Part shown: piece by piece, positions 1 to 7,014 of the stretch
Layout of the letters: each line of letters starts with the position of its first letter
Position numbering within the stretch: the first letter of the stretch is position 1
Assembly (NCBI GenBank): GCA_903970575.1
Contig: CAJCJC010000417.1
Location: forward strand, 1 to 8,706
DNA: 8,706 nucleotides
Direction of reading: 5' to 3'
From: Alphaproteobacteria bacterium
GTDB lineage: Bacteria; Pseudomonadota; Alphaproteobacteria; BOG-932; Roseiterribacteraceae
The notes under the pieces: model-generated
Told to the model about the DNA's origin: nothing
What the model saw: the letters and a program-made list of their open reading frames with translations, nothing else
The model's database searches: none
Made by a program: the position numbers and the translations under genes

Positions 1-1280
1 CGCCAACGAGGCCATCTCCGCCAACGATCCTCCAGGATCAGTCGGGATACAATAAATACGATCATGAGCGTGAAGATTACCGCGAACGCCACATCGCTGA
101 GAAAATGCGAACCGCGCGCCATGCGCATGACGCCAACAAGAGCGGTGAATGAGCCGAGGCCCATCCACCAGCGCCGGCGATGCCGATCGGCCACGACCGC
201 GAACGCCATGAAGCTAGCGGCCAAGGACGCATCGCCGGATACGAATGAGCAGTTTTTCTGGCACTGATCGCTGCGCATGAAAGGCGGGCTGAACTGCTTC
301 GAGCCACCGAATTCAACGATTTGACTGGGCCGCGCCCTTCCCCAGCTATCCTTGAAGATGACATTCGTCAGCAGGCCCGCGCCGAGCGCGATCGAGAGTG
401 CGACCACAAGGAACTTCTTGGGCGTCAGTCCCCATAGCCATCTCTTCTTAAACCATCCGTATAAAAACACGCCGACGATCACGGGAAGAAACCATTCCAT
501 GCCGAAATGAATATCGGTATCAAAAAAACGCCCTATCCAACTGGCGCCAATGGTAAAATTCCGAGGCGGCTCATAAAACCAGCCCGCTACGCCAAGGTCT
601 ATTCCTGGGAAGACGATAAACAATATTGCACAGATAATCGCGATCAAGCCCAGTATGCGCACAGGGCGCACGTTCACAAGATCGATCAAGAAACCGCGCC
701 ATCGCCTTGCATACTCAAGCAGATGGATGACCAGTTTCGCGAGTGGCCTTAAATTGGCGGGTTCAAGCATGGGAAGTCCCGGGAGTTCCTGACGGACCCT
801 GGCGTTCAGCGCCGACATGCGCTCAGCCAAGTCGCCCGCCTGATCGTCGCCTAGCAGCCCAGAGAGCCAATTAGGAGCGGCTTTCAGGGGAACTCCCGGA
901 CGATCGGCTGAGCTTCGTAACAATTGCACCAGCTCGGCGTGAAAATAGGCCGCCTTTGGGGTCAGCGCGAGTTCGGGCAAAGCCCTCCGCACTTCGTCCG
1001 TATTCGTGAAGCCGTGCATGCGCAATATATCGGGAATCCATATCCATCCGCATGCGGCGTCGAACAGCGCAAACCCCTCGGCGTCGAACTGCGCAATGAT
1101 GTTCGCGATGCTCTCGCCCGACAGTCCCGTGTCGTCCGCGGCGACCGATATCGCGAACGGGAAACAGCCGATGCGATTGGTCCCGGGTCCGGACAGCAGG
1201 TACGCGCCCAGCAGACGCGTTTCGGCGGACCAATTCCGCCCATCGTTTCCGCGCCAAATCAAATCTCGCCAATCCGCCAT
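1..1280 (-). CDS. Winged-helix (replication-initiator-like) domain fused to PAP2 membrane phosphatase; 3' end beyond the window
   Basis: The frame is open from ATG at 1280 to the left edge: 426 codons, no stop. An in-frame TAG (1292-1290, the stop of the upstream gene) precedes this ATG, fixing the earliest start. Residues 18-86 read like the winged helix of phage or plasmid replication-initiator-type proteins: a helix ending LLGAYLLSGPGTNRIGCF (23-40), a recognition-like helix after AADDTGLS (47-54), then a GWIWIP wing (78-83). Residues 119-206 are an unassigned linker. From about 208 the protein is a membrane PAP2 phosphatase with hydrophobic segments near 208-226, 255-275 and 285-308 and more after 380. 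Its motifs are K310-x6-R317-P318, SGD at 348-350 (usually SGH) and R386-x5-H392-x3-D396. PAP2 enzymes dephosphorylate lipid phosphates such as undecaprenyl diphosphate or lipid A; H392 would be the phosphate-accepting histidine. It starts 9 bases after the glycosyltransferase, suggesting a shared lipid-carrier role. The PAP2 call is firm, the winged helix moderate, the substrate unknown. Confidence 0.85.
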   Translation of the reverse strand, partial: MADWRDLIWRGNDGRNWSAETRLLGAYLLSGPGTNRIGCFPFAISVAADDTGLSGESIANIIAQFDAEGFALFDAACGWIWIPDILRMHGFTNTDEVRRALPELALTPKAAYFHAELVQLLRSSADRPGVPLKAAPNWLSGLLGDDQAGDLAERMSALNARVRQELPGLPMLEPANLRPLAKLVIHLLEYARRWRGFLIDLVNVRPVRILGLIAIICAILFIVFPGIDLGVAGWFYEPPRNFTIGASWIGRFFDTDIHFGMEWFLPVIVGVFLYGWFKKRWLWGLTPKKFLVVALSIALGAGLLTNVIFKDSWGRARPSQIVEFGGSKQFSPPFMRSDQCQKNCSFVSGDASLAASFMAFAVVADRHRRRWWMGLGSFTALVGVMRMARGSHFLSDVAFAVIFTLMIVFIVSRLILEDRWRRWPRW

Positions 1281-1289
1281 CTGTTGAGC

Positions 1290-2777
1290 CTAATCCCCTT
1301 TGAACCCGGACAGCTCATAGACAAAATATTGCCGCTCGCGCCCTGCGCCGGTGGTGATGGTCCATTCATCCGTAAGGCTATGGTGATCAAACCGGTCCAG
1401 AATGTCCCGTCGGTCCTTAAAGCGTGCGACGAGCAATACATCGGCGCCGGTCGCCGCCGTCAGCGCATCGTCAAGCTCGTACTGGTTGCCAGGGGGACCT
1501 TTGCCGGTTGCCATCACGAGCGGATAGCCAAAACCGCGCAGATTATAAACCAGTTCCGCCATGACTTCACGATCGTCCGCGGCGACGCTGGAATCGGCCG
1601 GCATTGTTTCCATCCGCCGCAGAACGTCATCGGCGAGCGGTTTCCATCCGCGCATCTGATGGAGGATATCGACTATTTTCGGCAGCCTGGGATGGATGGA
1701 GCCCGCGAATATCAGGGTGAACGCGGCAAACGCGGACATATGGAGCGCCAGCGACAATTGCAGAGGCCAGGATTTGCGCACGCGCTCCAGCCATGCGACC
1801 ACCAGAATTGTGGCCGCGACATAGGCGACCGCGGCCCAGTTCGCATGCGCGCGCGATATCCCGCTTTGCGCGATCATCAGAATCAGAACGGGCGCCGATA
1901 ACGCGAGCAAGTAACGCTCCGCGCGGCTTGGAGGATCAAAACGCCATAAAGCGATGCGCAACGCCAGAACAATTAAAGGGATGGGCCCGAAGACGCCGAA
2001 TTGAGCGCCGGCGAAACTCGCCGCCTCGAGCAGATGCAATCCGCCGCCCTGCCCCCAATTCGCGTTCGCGGCCGTATGACCGATCGTCGCCCAACCATGG
2101 GCCGCGTTCCAGGCGAGGTTGGGAACGATGATCATCAGCGCAAGACCCGCTGCCGCCAAGAATTTTCCCCCAGTCGCACGCCAGGGCGCGCGTGGCGTCA
2201 TTACGGCGTAAAGAATCAGCCCCAGAAGAAAATACGCCATCGCGTATTTGCTCAGGAAACCGAATCCCAGGGCCGCGCCCAAGGCGATCGCCCAGCGCCA
2301 ATCGCCCCCACCGAGAATGCGCCAGGTCGCCAGGAGCGCCAACGCCCAGAAAAAAAGCAGCGGAACGTCGGTCGATATAACCAGCGCCGAAAAACTTACG
2401 CCGGGCAAGGTTGCGTAAAGCAGCGCCGAGAAGAACGCGATCCGAGCATTGAACATGGCCTTGCCTGCAAAAGCGATGGCGATCCCGGTCGCTGCGTGGA
2501 TCAACGGGGCCGAAAGGCGCACAGCCCATTCATCGTTTCCCGCGAGCGTGGTGGTAGCCCGTATAAGCCACGCGATAACTGGCGGCTTTGAGAAATACCC
2601 GAACGCCATCTGGCGCGACCATGACCAGTATTGGGCCTCGTCCGGCAGAAGATTGAGCGCGCTATGGCGAAGCGCGATGATCCGCGTGATCGCGATGAGA
2701 AGGCTGATCCCGATCGCCCACACCATCCATGTGCGCTCCGGGATCTCGATCGGCTCCACCGCGGGACGCTCAGGCAT
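1290..2777 (-). CDS. ArnT/PMT-family (glycosyltransferase family 39-like) integral membrane glycosyltransferase
   Basis: This is a 495-residue polytopic membrane protein of the PMT_2/ArnT type. Such enzymes move a sugar from a polyprenyl-phosphate donor to lipid A, another lipid or a protein on the periplasmic face. After one membrane helix (about 17-36) comes the first periplasmic loop with LLPDEAQYWSW; its acidic pair D46-E47 is the family's catalytic signature. The KPPVIAW motif (64-70) follows, then about ten hydrophobic segments to roughly residue 365, including an SKYAMAYF stretch and an ANWAAVAY stretch typical of bacterial members. The last ~120 residues form a hydrophilic tail. The start is uncertain. 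ATG at 2777 overlaps the preceding stop by 8 bases and gives a normal N-terminus; ATG at 2801 would add eight residues, and the frame's TTG at 2837 looks unlikely. No good Shine-Dalgarno precedes any of them, so coupling to the upstream gene is likely. The neighbouring PAP2 domain supports a role in envelope lipid modification. Donor and acceptor cannot be read from sequence. Confidence 0.85.
   Translation of the reverse strand: MPERPAVEPIEIPERTWMVWAIGISLLIAITRIIALRHSALNLLPDEAQYWSWSRQMAFGYFSKPPVIAWLIRATTTLAGNDEWAVRLSAPLIHAATGIAIAFAGKAMFNARIAFFSALLYATLPGVSFSALVISTDVPLLFFWALALLATWRILGGGDWRWAIALGAALGFGFLSKYAMAYFLLGLILYAVMTPRAPWRATGGKFLAAAGLALMIIVPNLAWNAAHGWATIGHTAANANWGQGGGLHLLEAASFAGAQFGVFGPIPLIVLALRIALWRFDPPSRAERYLLALSAPVLILMIAQSGISRAHANWAAVAYVAATILVVAWLERVRKSWPLQLSLALHMSAFAAFTLIFAGSIHPRLPKIVDILHQMRGWKPLADDVLRRMETMPADSSVAADDREVMAELVYNLRGFGYPLVMATGKGPPGNQYELDDALTAATGADVLLVARFKDRRDILDRFDHHSLTDEWTITTGAGRERQYFVYELSGFKGD
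1295..1300 (-). promoter_or_regulatory. Possible Shine-Dalgarno of the winged-helix/PAP2 gene
   Basis: The minus-strand AAGGGG lies in the last codons of the glycosyltransferase gene and 14 bases before ATG 1280. That is longer than ideal spacing, so initiation may also depend on ribosomes finishing the upstream gene only 9 bases away. No better site exists between the two genes. Confidence 0.4.
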
Positions 2778-3543
2778 CGAATGGAATGACCATTCCGTCA
2801 TAGGCTGGCTCGATCCCAGCCGGCAGCGACGATACAAGCATGCGATAATCCATCGATTGATTGAGGTGGGTCAGGAAAGCCCGGCGGGGCCCGATTCTCT
2901 CGATCCACTCAACGATCAAATCCAGATGAGCATGCGCGATATGCGGCGCGCGGCGAACCGCCGCGACAAGCCAGGTATCGATGCCGCGAAGCGCGGCGAA
3001 GGCTGCTTCGGGCAGGGCTTTGACGTCGGTCGAGTAGGCGAAATTGCCGACGCGTACGCCGATGGTGCGGCAAACCGCATGATCTTGTTCGAACAGCGTA
3101 AAGTCGAGCGCGCCGATCCGCAGCCTCGACGGCGCTTCGCGTGGGTCGAGGAATGGCTTGTCATAATATCCCGCCCGTGCGCCGCCGAACATGTAGGAAA
3201 AGCGTAGTTTGAGCTGTTCCAGTATTTCGGGATACGCGTAGATCGGGAGCGGTTTTCCGCCGTACTCCACGAATGCCCGCAGATCGTCGATGCCCTGCGT
3301 GTGGTCAGCGTGCGCATGGGTAAAGATCACGGCGTCAAGTCGCTTAATTCCGGCCGCCAAGGCCTGATCGCGAAAATCCGGTCCCACGTCCACAAGCACG
3401 ACCGTATCGTCGCGTTCGATCAAGATAGAAGAGCGTCGGCGTCGGTTGCGTGGCTCGCTCGGGTCGCAATCGCCCCACCAACCATTCGACATCGGCACGC
3501 CGCTGGAATTACCGGATCCAAGCACCGTTATCCGGGCGGTCAT
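2770..3543 (-). CDS. PhnP-like metallo-beta-lactamase-fold hydrolase
   Basis: This 257-residue protein is a metallo-beta-lactamase-fold phosphodiesterase-type enzyme related to PhnP, which opens a cyclic phosphodiester of phosphoribose in phosphonate breakdown. The N-terminus carries the family's GSGNSSGVP loop (9-17), followed by DCDPSEPRNRRRRSS (25-39). The metal-binding HxHxDH motif is H76-A-H78-A-D80-H81 in THAHADH. Further likely metal or active-site positions are H155, D173 (STD), H204/H206 and H226 (LTHLN). No signal peptide is visible, so it should be cytosolic. ATG at 3543 overlaps the tatD stop in an ATGA junction. The bases just upstream contain no purine-rich ribosome site, so translation probably depends on re-initiation after tatD. 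Homologues commonly follow tatD in alphaproteobacteria, and there are no other phosphonate genes here. The physiological substrate is therefore open: a cyclic nucleotide or sugar phosphate is plausible, phosphonate use is not implied. Confidence 0.85.
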   Translation of the reverse strand: MTARITVLGSGNSSGVPMSNGWWGDCDPSEPRNRRRRSSILIERDDTVVLVDVGPDFRDQALAAGIKRLDAVIFTHAHADHTQGIDDLRAFVEYGGKPLPIYAYPEILEQLKLRFSYMFGGARAGYYDKPFLDPREAPSRLRIGALDFTLFEQDHAVCRTIGVRVGNFAYSTDVKALPEAAFAALRGIDTWLVAAVRRAPHIAHAHLDLIVEWIERIGPRRAFLTHLNQSMDYRMLVSSLPAGIEPAYDGMVIPFDA

Positions 3544-4325
3544 TGGGTTGGCGGTTGAGCGCGACGGAACAAGCTGAAGAAATTCTCGCTGGTGCGATGG
3601 CTCAGCGTTTCGAATGAAATATCATGCAGCCCAGCCAACACATTAGCGGTGTGAACGATATAAGACGGTTCGTTCCGCTTTCCGCGTTTCGGTATCGGCG
3701 CCAGGAATGGCGCGTCGGTTTCGACCAGCATGCGGTCGAGCGGGACCGTACGGGCTGTCTCGCGCAGCTCATCGGCTTTCTTGAAAGTAACGATGCCGGA
3801 AAACGAGATATGGAATCCTAATTCGAGCGCTTCTTCAGCCATCCGGGGGCTGGAGCTGAAGCAGTGGATCACGCCGGTCAGGCGACCCCCCTGCCCTTCC
3901 TCTCGCAAAAGCCGTATCGTATCATCCTCCGCATCGCGGGTATGAACGATAACCGGCATGTCGAGTTCAAGCGCCGCGCGTATGTGGCGGCGAAACATTT
4001 CCTGCTGCTGTTCGCGCGGGCTGTTGTCATAGAAATAATCAAGGCCGGTTTCTCCAATGCCCACGACCTTCGGATGTTGGCCCAGCGCGATGAGATTTGC
4101 GGTCGTTACGTCCGACTCTTCCTCGGCGCTGTGCGGATGGGTTCCAAGGGAGCAGGAAATATCGTTGTGCGCCTCGGCGACGCGGACGATCTCGGCGAAG
4201 CGGTGTACGCGCGTCGAAATCGTCAACATATGTCCGATACCGGCTTCGCGGGCGCGTTCGATCACGGCAGCCTGCTCTGGCGCGAAATCCGGAAATTCCA
4301 GATGACAGTGACTGTCGACAAGCAT
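3540..4325 (-). CDS. tatD: TatD family metal-dependent hydrolase (YcfH/TatD-type deoxyribonuclease)
   Basis: This 261-residue TIM-barrel metalloenzyme belongs to the TatD family; studied members are Mg-dependent 3'-5' DNases and some act on D-aminoacylated or oxidised nucleic-acid substrates. Metal ligands are visible at the expected places: H6 and H8 in LVDSHCHL, E92 in GIGETGLDYFYD, H128 in IVHTRDA, H154 in GVIHCFSSSP and D204 in VETDAPFLAP. The length is normal for the family. The start is chosen from a GTG-ATG doublet: GTG at 4328 would add one methionine, but ATG at 4325 forms a TGATG junction with the metG stop. It also sits better spaced behind the GGCGGGGG purine stretch in the end of metG. 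The downstream neighbour overlaps by four bases. The subfamily is closer to YcfH (metG-adjacent type) than to the tat-operon TatD, so the symbol is a family label. There is no signal peptide; the protein is cytosolic. Confidence 0.92.
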   Translation of the reverse strand: MLVDSHCHLEFPDFAPEQAAVIERAREAGIGHMLTISTRVHRFAEIVRVAEAHNDISCSLGTHPHSAEEESDVTTANLIALGQHPKVVGIGETGLDYFYDNSPREQQQEMFRRHIRAALELDMPVIVHTRDAEDDTIRLLREEGQGGRLTGVIHCFSSSPRMAEEALELGFHISFSGIVTFKKADELRETARTVPLDRMLVETDAPFLAPIPKRGKRNEPSYIVHTANVLAGLHDISFETLSHRTSENFFSLFRRAQPPTQ

Positions 4326-5896
4326 CACGCCCCCGCCGTTTCGACGATCCTTGGAAACAAGCCTTGCGGCGCCGGCAACTTAGCCCCCGAAACAAGTCCG
4401 TCCGCCGCATTGAGAGAGGAGAAGCTTCTCTTATCCGGAGGCGTGGCGAGTTGGTCGAGAAGCTTGCTCATCGTATCCGGCATGAAGGGCTGCAAGACAA
4501 TTCCGATGCACCGCAACGTCTCGGCGAGGACAAAAAGAACGGTCGCCATGCGGACCGGATCCGTCTTCTTCAGAGCCCAGGGTGCATTGGCGTCGATATA
4601 GGCGTCCCCTTCGCCGATAACAGCCCAGATCGCCCGCAGCGCCTCATGAAACATCTGCCGGTCTATGTCGACCGCGACCGAACGATGAAGGTCGTAAGCG
4701 CGCGCCAGGAGATTCATGTCCTGCTCGGTAAACTCCTGTCGATCGGGAATGACGGCGCCGCAATTCTTTTGGATCAAGGTCAGCGTCCGTTGCGCGAGAT
4801 TGCCGATGCCGTTGGCGAGGTCGGCGTTGACGCGCCGCACGGCCGTCTCATGCGAGAAATCGCCGTCATTGCCGAACGGGACTTCGGCCATCAGCAAATA
4901 GCGCGCTTGGTCTAGGCCGTAGGTATCCACCAACTGAGCGGGGGCGATCGAGTTTCCCAGGGATTTGGACATCTTCTGGCCCTCGATCGTCAACCAGCCA
5001 TGCGCGAACACTCGCTTGGGCTGCGCCAGTCCGGCCGCCATCAGGAAGGCCGGCCAATAGACTGTGTGAAATCGAACGATATCCTTGCCGACCAGATGAA
5101 GATCGGCGGGCCAGTACCGGTCATAGGCGGTTCCCGCGCCGGTTTCTGGATAACCGAGCGCCGCGATATAATTCACCAGCGCGTCCAGCCAGACATACAT
5201 AACGTGCTTTTCGTCGCCCGGCACAGGCACGCCCCAGGGAAAGCTCGTTCGGCTGATCGACAGGTCGCGCAAGCCGCCTTTAACGAAACTGATGACTTCA
5301 TTCCGACGGCTTGTGGGTGCGATGAAGTCGGGATTGGATTCGTAAAACGCGAGCAGCGCCTCTCCATAGGCGGACAGCCGAAAGAAATAGCTCGGCTCCT
5401 CTACCCAGGCGACCTGAGCGCCCGAGGGCGCGAATTTCTGCCCGTCCGGCCCGTCCTTTAGTTCGGCCGGGTCGTAGAACGCCTCATCGCGCACCGCGTA
5501 CCATCCCGAATACGAGCCGAGATAGAGCGCGGGTTGCCCATCGGGCGCGGTCGCTTGCGCCATCGCCCGCCAAAGCGCCTGAGCGGCCGCGATGTTTCTA
5601 GGCTCGGTGGTGCGAATGAAATCGTCATTGGAAAAATTCATCGACGCCGTGAGCGCGCGAAAATTTCCGGATACGCGGTCGGTGAACTCTTGCGGGGTCA
5701 CCCCAGCCGCGACGGCGGATTGCGCCACCTTTTGCCCGTGCTCGTCGGTTCCGGTCAGGAAGAAAACGTCATCGCCGGCCAATCTGTGAAACCGCGCCGT
5801 GACGTCGGCCGCGAGCGTGGTGTAGGCGTGACCGATATGCGGCTGGTCGTTCACGTAGTAGATCGGCGTTGTGACGAAAAAAGATTGGGCGCTCAT
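4325..5896 (-). CDS. metG: Methionyl-tRNA synthetase, short zinc-free type
   Basis: This class I aminoacyl-tRNA synthetase charges initiator and elongator tRNA-Met using ATP. The 523-residue protein opens with FFVTTPIYYVND, followed by the HIGH signature at residues 20-23 and FLTGTDEHGQKV (46-57). The KMSKS loop is at 308-312 in EGQKMSKSLGNS, and YVWLDALVNYI (234-244) is the conserved methionine-pocket region. The connective insert reads YAVRDEAFYDPAEL (133-146) where zinc-binding forms carry CxxC knuckles. No cysteine pairs are present, so this is the metal-free type common in alphaproteobacteria. The protein ends after the anticodon-binding helical domain and lacks the C-terminal EMAP-like tRNA-binding extension of long forms. 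ATG at 5896 is supported by a GGAG six bases upstream. It follows holB by 34 bases, the widest gap in the window, and its TGA overlaps the tatD start, so the two should be co-translated. No T-box or other leader fits in the gap. Confidence 0.97.
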   Translation of the reverse strand: MSAQSFFVTTPIYYVNDQPHIGHAYTTLAADVTARFHRLAGDDVFFLTGTDEHGQKVAQSAVAAGVTPQEFTDRVSGNFRALTASMNFSNDDFIRTTEPRNIAAAQALWRAMAQATAPDGQPALYLGSYSGWYAVRDEAFYDPAELKDGPDGQKFAPSGAQVAWVEEPSYFFRLSAYGEALLAFYESNPDFIAPTSRRNEVISFVKGGLRDLSISRTSFPWGVPVPGDEKHVMYVWLDALVNYIAALGYPETGAGTAYDRYWPADLHLVGKDIVRFHTVYWPAFLMAAGLAQPKRVFAHGWLTIEGQKMSKSLGNSIAPAQLVDTYGLDQARYLLMAEVPFGNDGDFSHETAVRRVNADLANGIGNLAQRTLTLIQKNCGAVIPDRQEFTEQDMNLLARAYDLHRSVAVDIDRQMFHEALRAIWAVIGEGDAYIDANAPWALKKTDPVRMATVLFVLAETLRCIGIVLQPFMPDTMSKLLDQLATPPDKRSFSSLNAADGLVSGAKLPAPQGLFPRIVETAGA

Positions 5897-5902
5897 GAAT
5901 AA

Positions 5903-5906
5903 CTCC
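5903..5906 (-). promoter_or_regulatory. Shine-Dalgarno of metG
   Basis: The minus-strand GGAG ends six bases before the metG ATG and supports that start. It lies within the 8-base palindrome CTCCGGAG (5903-5910). The palindrome could partly mask the site, but it is too short to call a regulatory hairpin. This is the clearest ribosome-binding site in the window; most other junctions rely on overlap. Confidence 0.7.
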
Positions 5907-5930
5907 GGAGCCGTATCGCCCCATGGTCGC

Positions 5931-7001
5931 TCAGCGCAGGGCCGTACTAACGGCGTCGATGGCCGAAATCATCGTCAGCCGTCGATCCAGGTTGGCGCTT
6001 TCCGACCTCGAAAAAAGTTGCGAGACCTTCTCCCATACCTCTAGCGCCGGTTCAAGTCGGCCGGCCGGGGTCAGACGCGCGATAAAATCCCGCTCGCCCG
6101 CAGTCATTTCAAGGCGCGCCGCCCCCGCGCCGGCGCTTTCGCGGATGACCCGGCTAAGCCAATCTAATAGCAAGCGTGCGAATGAATGGAACGATTCATC
6201 CGCGGCGGCCGACGCCAGCTTGTCGCCCAACGCATGCGCAGACGGCCAGTCCACCGGCGCTGCGCCGGCGATCGCCAGGAACTGTCGCAACAAAGCCAGG
6301 CCGTCATGCTGGATGATTTCAAGCGCCCTACCGATGCTGCCGGCCGCCACCGAGGCCAGTTGCCTACGCGCTTCCGGGGCGATGTCGGGATGATATTGCG
6401 CGATCAGTCCCTCGACGACCGCATCCGGCAGCGGCGGCATCGTGAGCGGCCTGCACCGGGACCGGATGGTTGGCAGAAGCGCCGACGGACGCTCGGTCAA
6501 CAGCAGGATAAGGGCGCCTTTTGGCGGCTCCTCCAGGATTTTGAGCACGGCGTTCTGCCCTGCCCTATTCAGGCCGTCCGCCCCGTCGACGATCACGATA
6601 CGCCAACCGCCCTCGGCCGCGGTTAGCCTGAGGAAAGGGGCGATGCGGCGAACGTCGTCAACCGCGATCTCTTTTTTATGACGTCCGCGCTCTTCGTCAA
6701 ATTGCCGTTCAACGGTCATGAGGTCGGAATGGCCGCCCGAGCATACCCGGCGGAAGACCGGGAGCGTTTCTGGTATATCGAGCGATCCCGTCTTTCGGTC
6801 TTCGGACGCGAACAGAAAACGCGCGAAGCGGAATGCCAAGGTCGCCTTACCCACGCCTCTCTGGCCGCCGATAAGCCATGCATGGGGAAGACGCCCACTC
6901 GTGAAAGCCGTCAACAATTCGGCTTCGGCCGCCTCTTGGCCAAGGAGGGCCGGGTTGGCGCGTGGCGCGGGCCATTCGATGACGCCATCCTTCTCGCTCA
7001 C
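5931..7001 (-). CDS. holB: DNA polymerase III delta-prime subunit (clamp loader)
   Basis: The 356-residue protein is the delta-prime subunit of the clamp-loader complex, which opens the beta sliding clamp and places it on primed DNA. The N-terminal AAA+-type domain has a P-loop-like GQRGVGKAT (46-54), more complete than in E. coli delta-prime, where the site is not catalytic. A Walker B-like RIVIVDGAD (134-142) and the helix NRAGQNAVLKILEEPP (145-160) follow. The conserved SRC motif is at 181-183 in TIRSRCRPL; its arginine acts on ATP bound by the neighbouring subunit. The four-cysteine zinc module of E. coli is not visible; only C87 remains near RVCSGGHSDL. The start is GTG at 7001, 13 bases after the emrB stop, with GGGAAAAG a few bases upstream; the next residues (IEWPAPRANPALLGQE) match the usual N-terminus. 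In many alphaproteobacteria holB follows tmk (thymidylate kinase), but here a transporter precedes it. Confidence 0.95.
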   Translation of the reverse strand: MSEKDGVIEWPAPRANPALLGQEAAEAELLTAFTSGRLPHAWLIGGQRGVGKATLAFRFARFLFASEDRKTGSLDIPETLPVFRRVCSGGHSDLMTVERQFDEERGRHKKEIAVDDVRRIAPFLRLTAAEGGWRIVIVDGADGLNRAGQNAVLKILEEPPKGALILLLTERPSALLPTIRSRCRPLTMPPLPDAVVEGLIAQYHPDIAPEARRQLASVAAGSIGRALEIIQHDGLALLRQFLAIAGAAPVDWPSAHALGDKLASAAADESFHSFARLLLDWLSRVIRESAGAGAARLEMTAGERDFIARLTPAGRLEPALEVWEKVSQLFSRSESANLDRRLTMISAIDAVSTALR

Positions 7002-7014
7002 AGTCTTTTCCCGC

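Noticed and set aside
871..1272. Minus-strand 133-codon open frame inside the winged-helix part
   Set aside because: It is a shifted frame of the fusion gene. Its product is very Arg-rich, while the frame from ATG 1280 gives a coherent protein.
1..1280. The left 1.28 kb being non-coding or holding only small ORFs
   Set aside because: A single minus-strand frame stays open across it to the window edge and carries all three PAP2 motifs, so the region is fully coding.
924..1901. Plus-strand open frame of 325 codons opposite the PMT and winged-helix/PAP2 genes
   Set aside because: It is antisense to two genes with clear family motifs. Its protein is Arg/Gly/His/Pro-rich with no recognisable motif, as expected from the reverse of GC-rich coding sequence.
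2783..2796. Inverted repeat GGAATG-AC-CATTCC near the PMT start
   Set aside because: It has only six base pairs with a two-base loop, inside metallo-hydrolase codons; too weak for an operator or terminator.
2449..3207. Plus-strand open frame of 252 codons opposite the PMT and metallo-hydrolase genes
   Set aside because: It has no motif and is fully antisense to well-supported genes.
4097..4915. Plus-strand open frame of 272 codons opposite tatD and metG
   Set aside because: The composition is arginine-rich and low in hydrophobic cores, and it spans two real genes on the other strand.
5897..5930. The 34-base holB-metG gap as a site for a promoter, terminator or T-box
   Set aside because: It is too short for a riboswitch or T-box and has no T-run after a hairpin. 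It contains only a Shine-Dalgarno within an 8-base palindrome.
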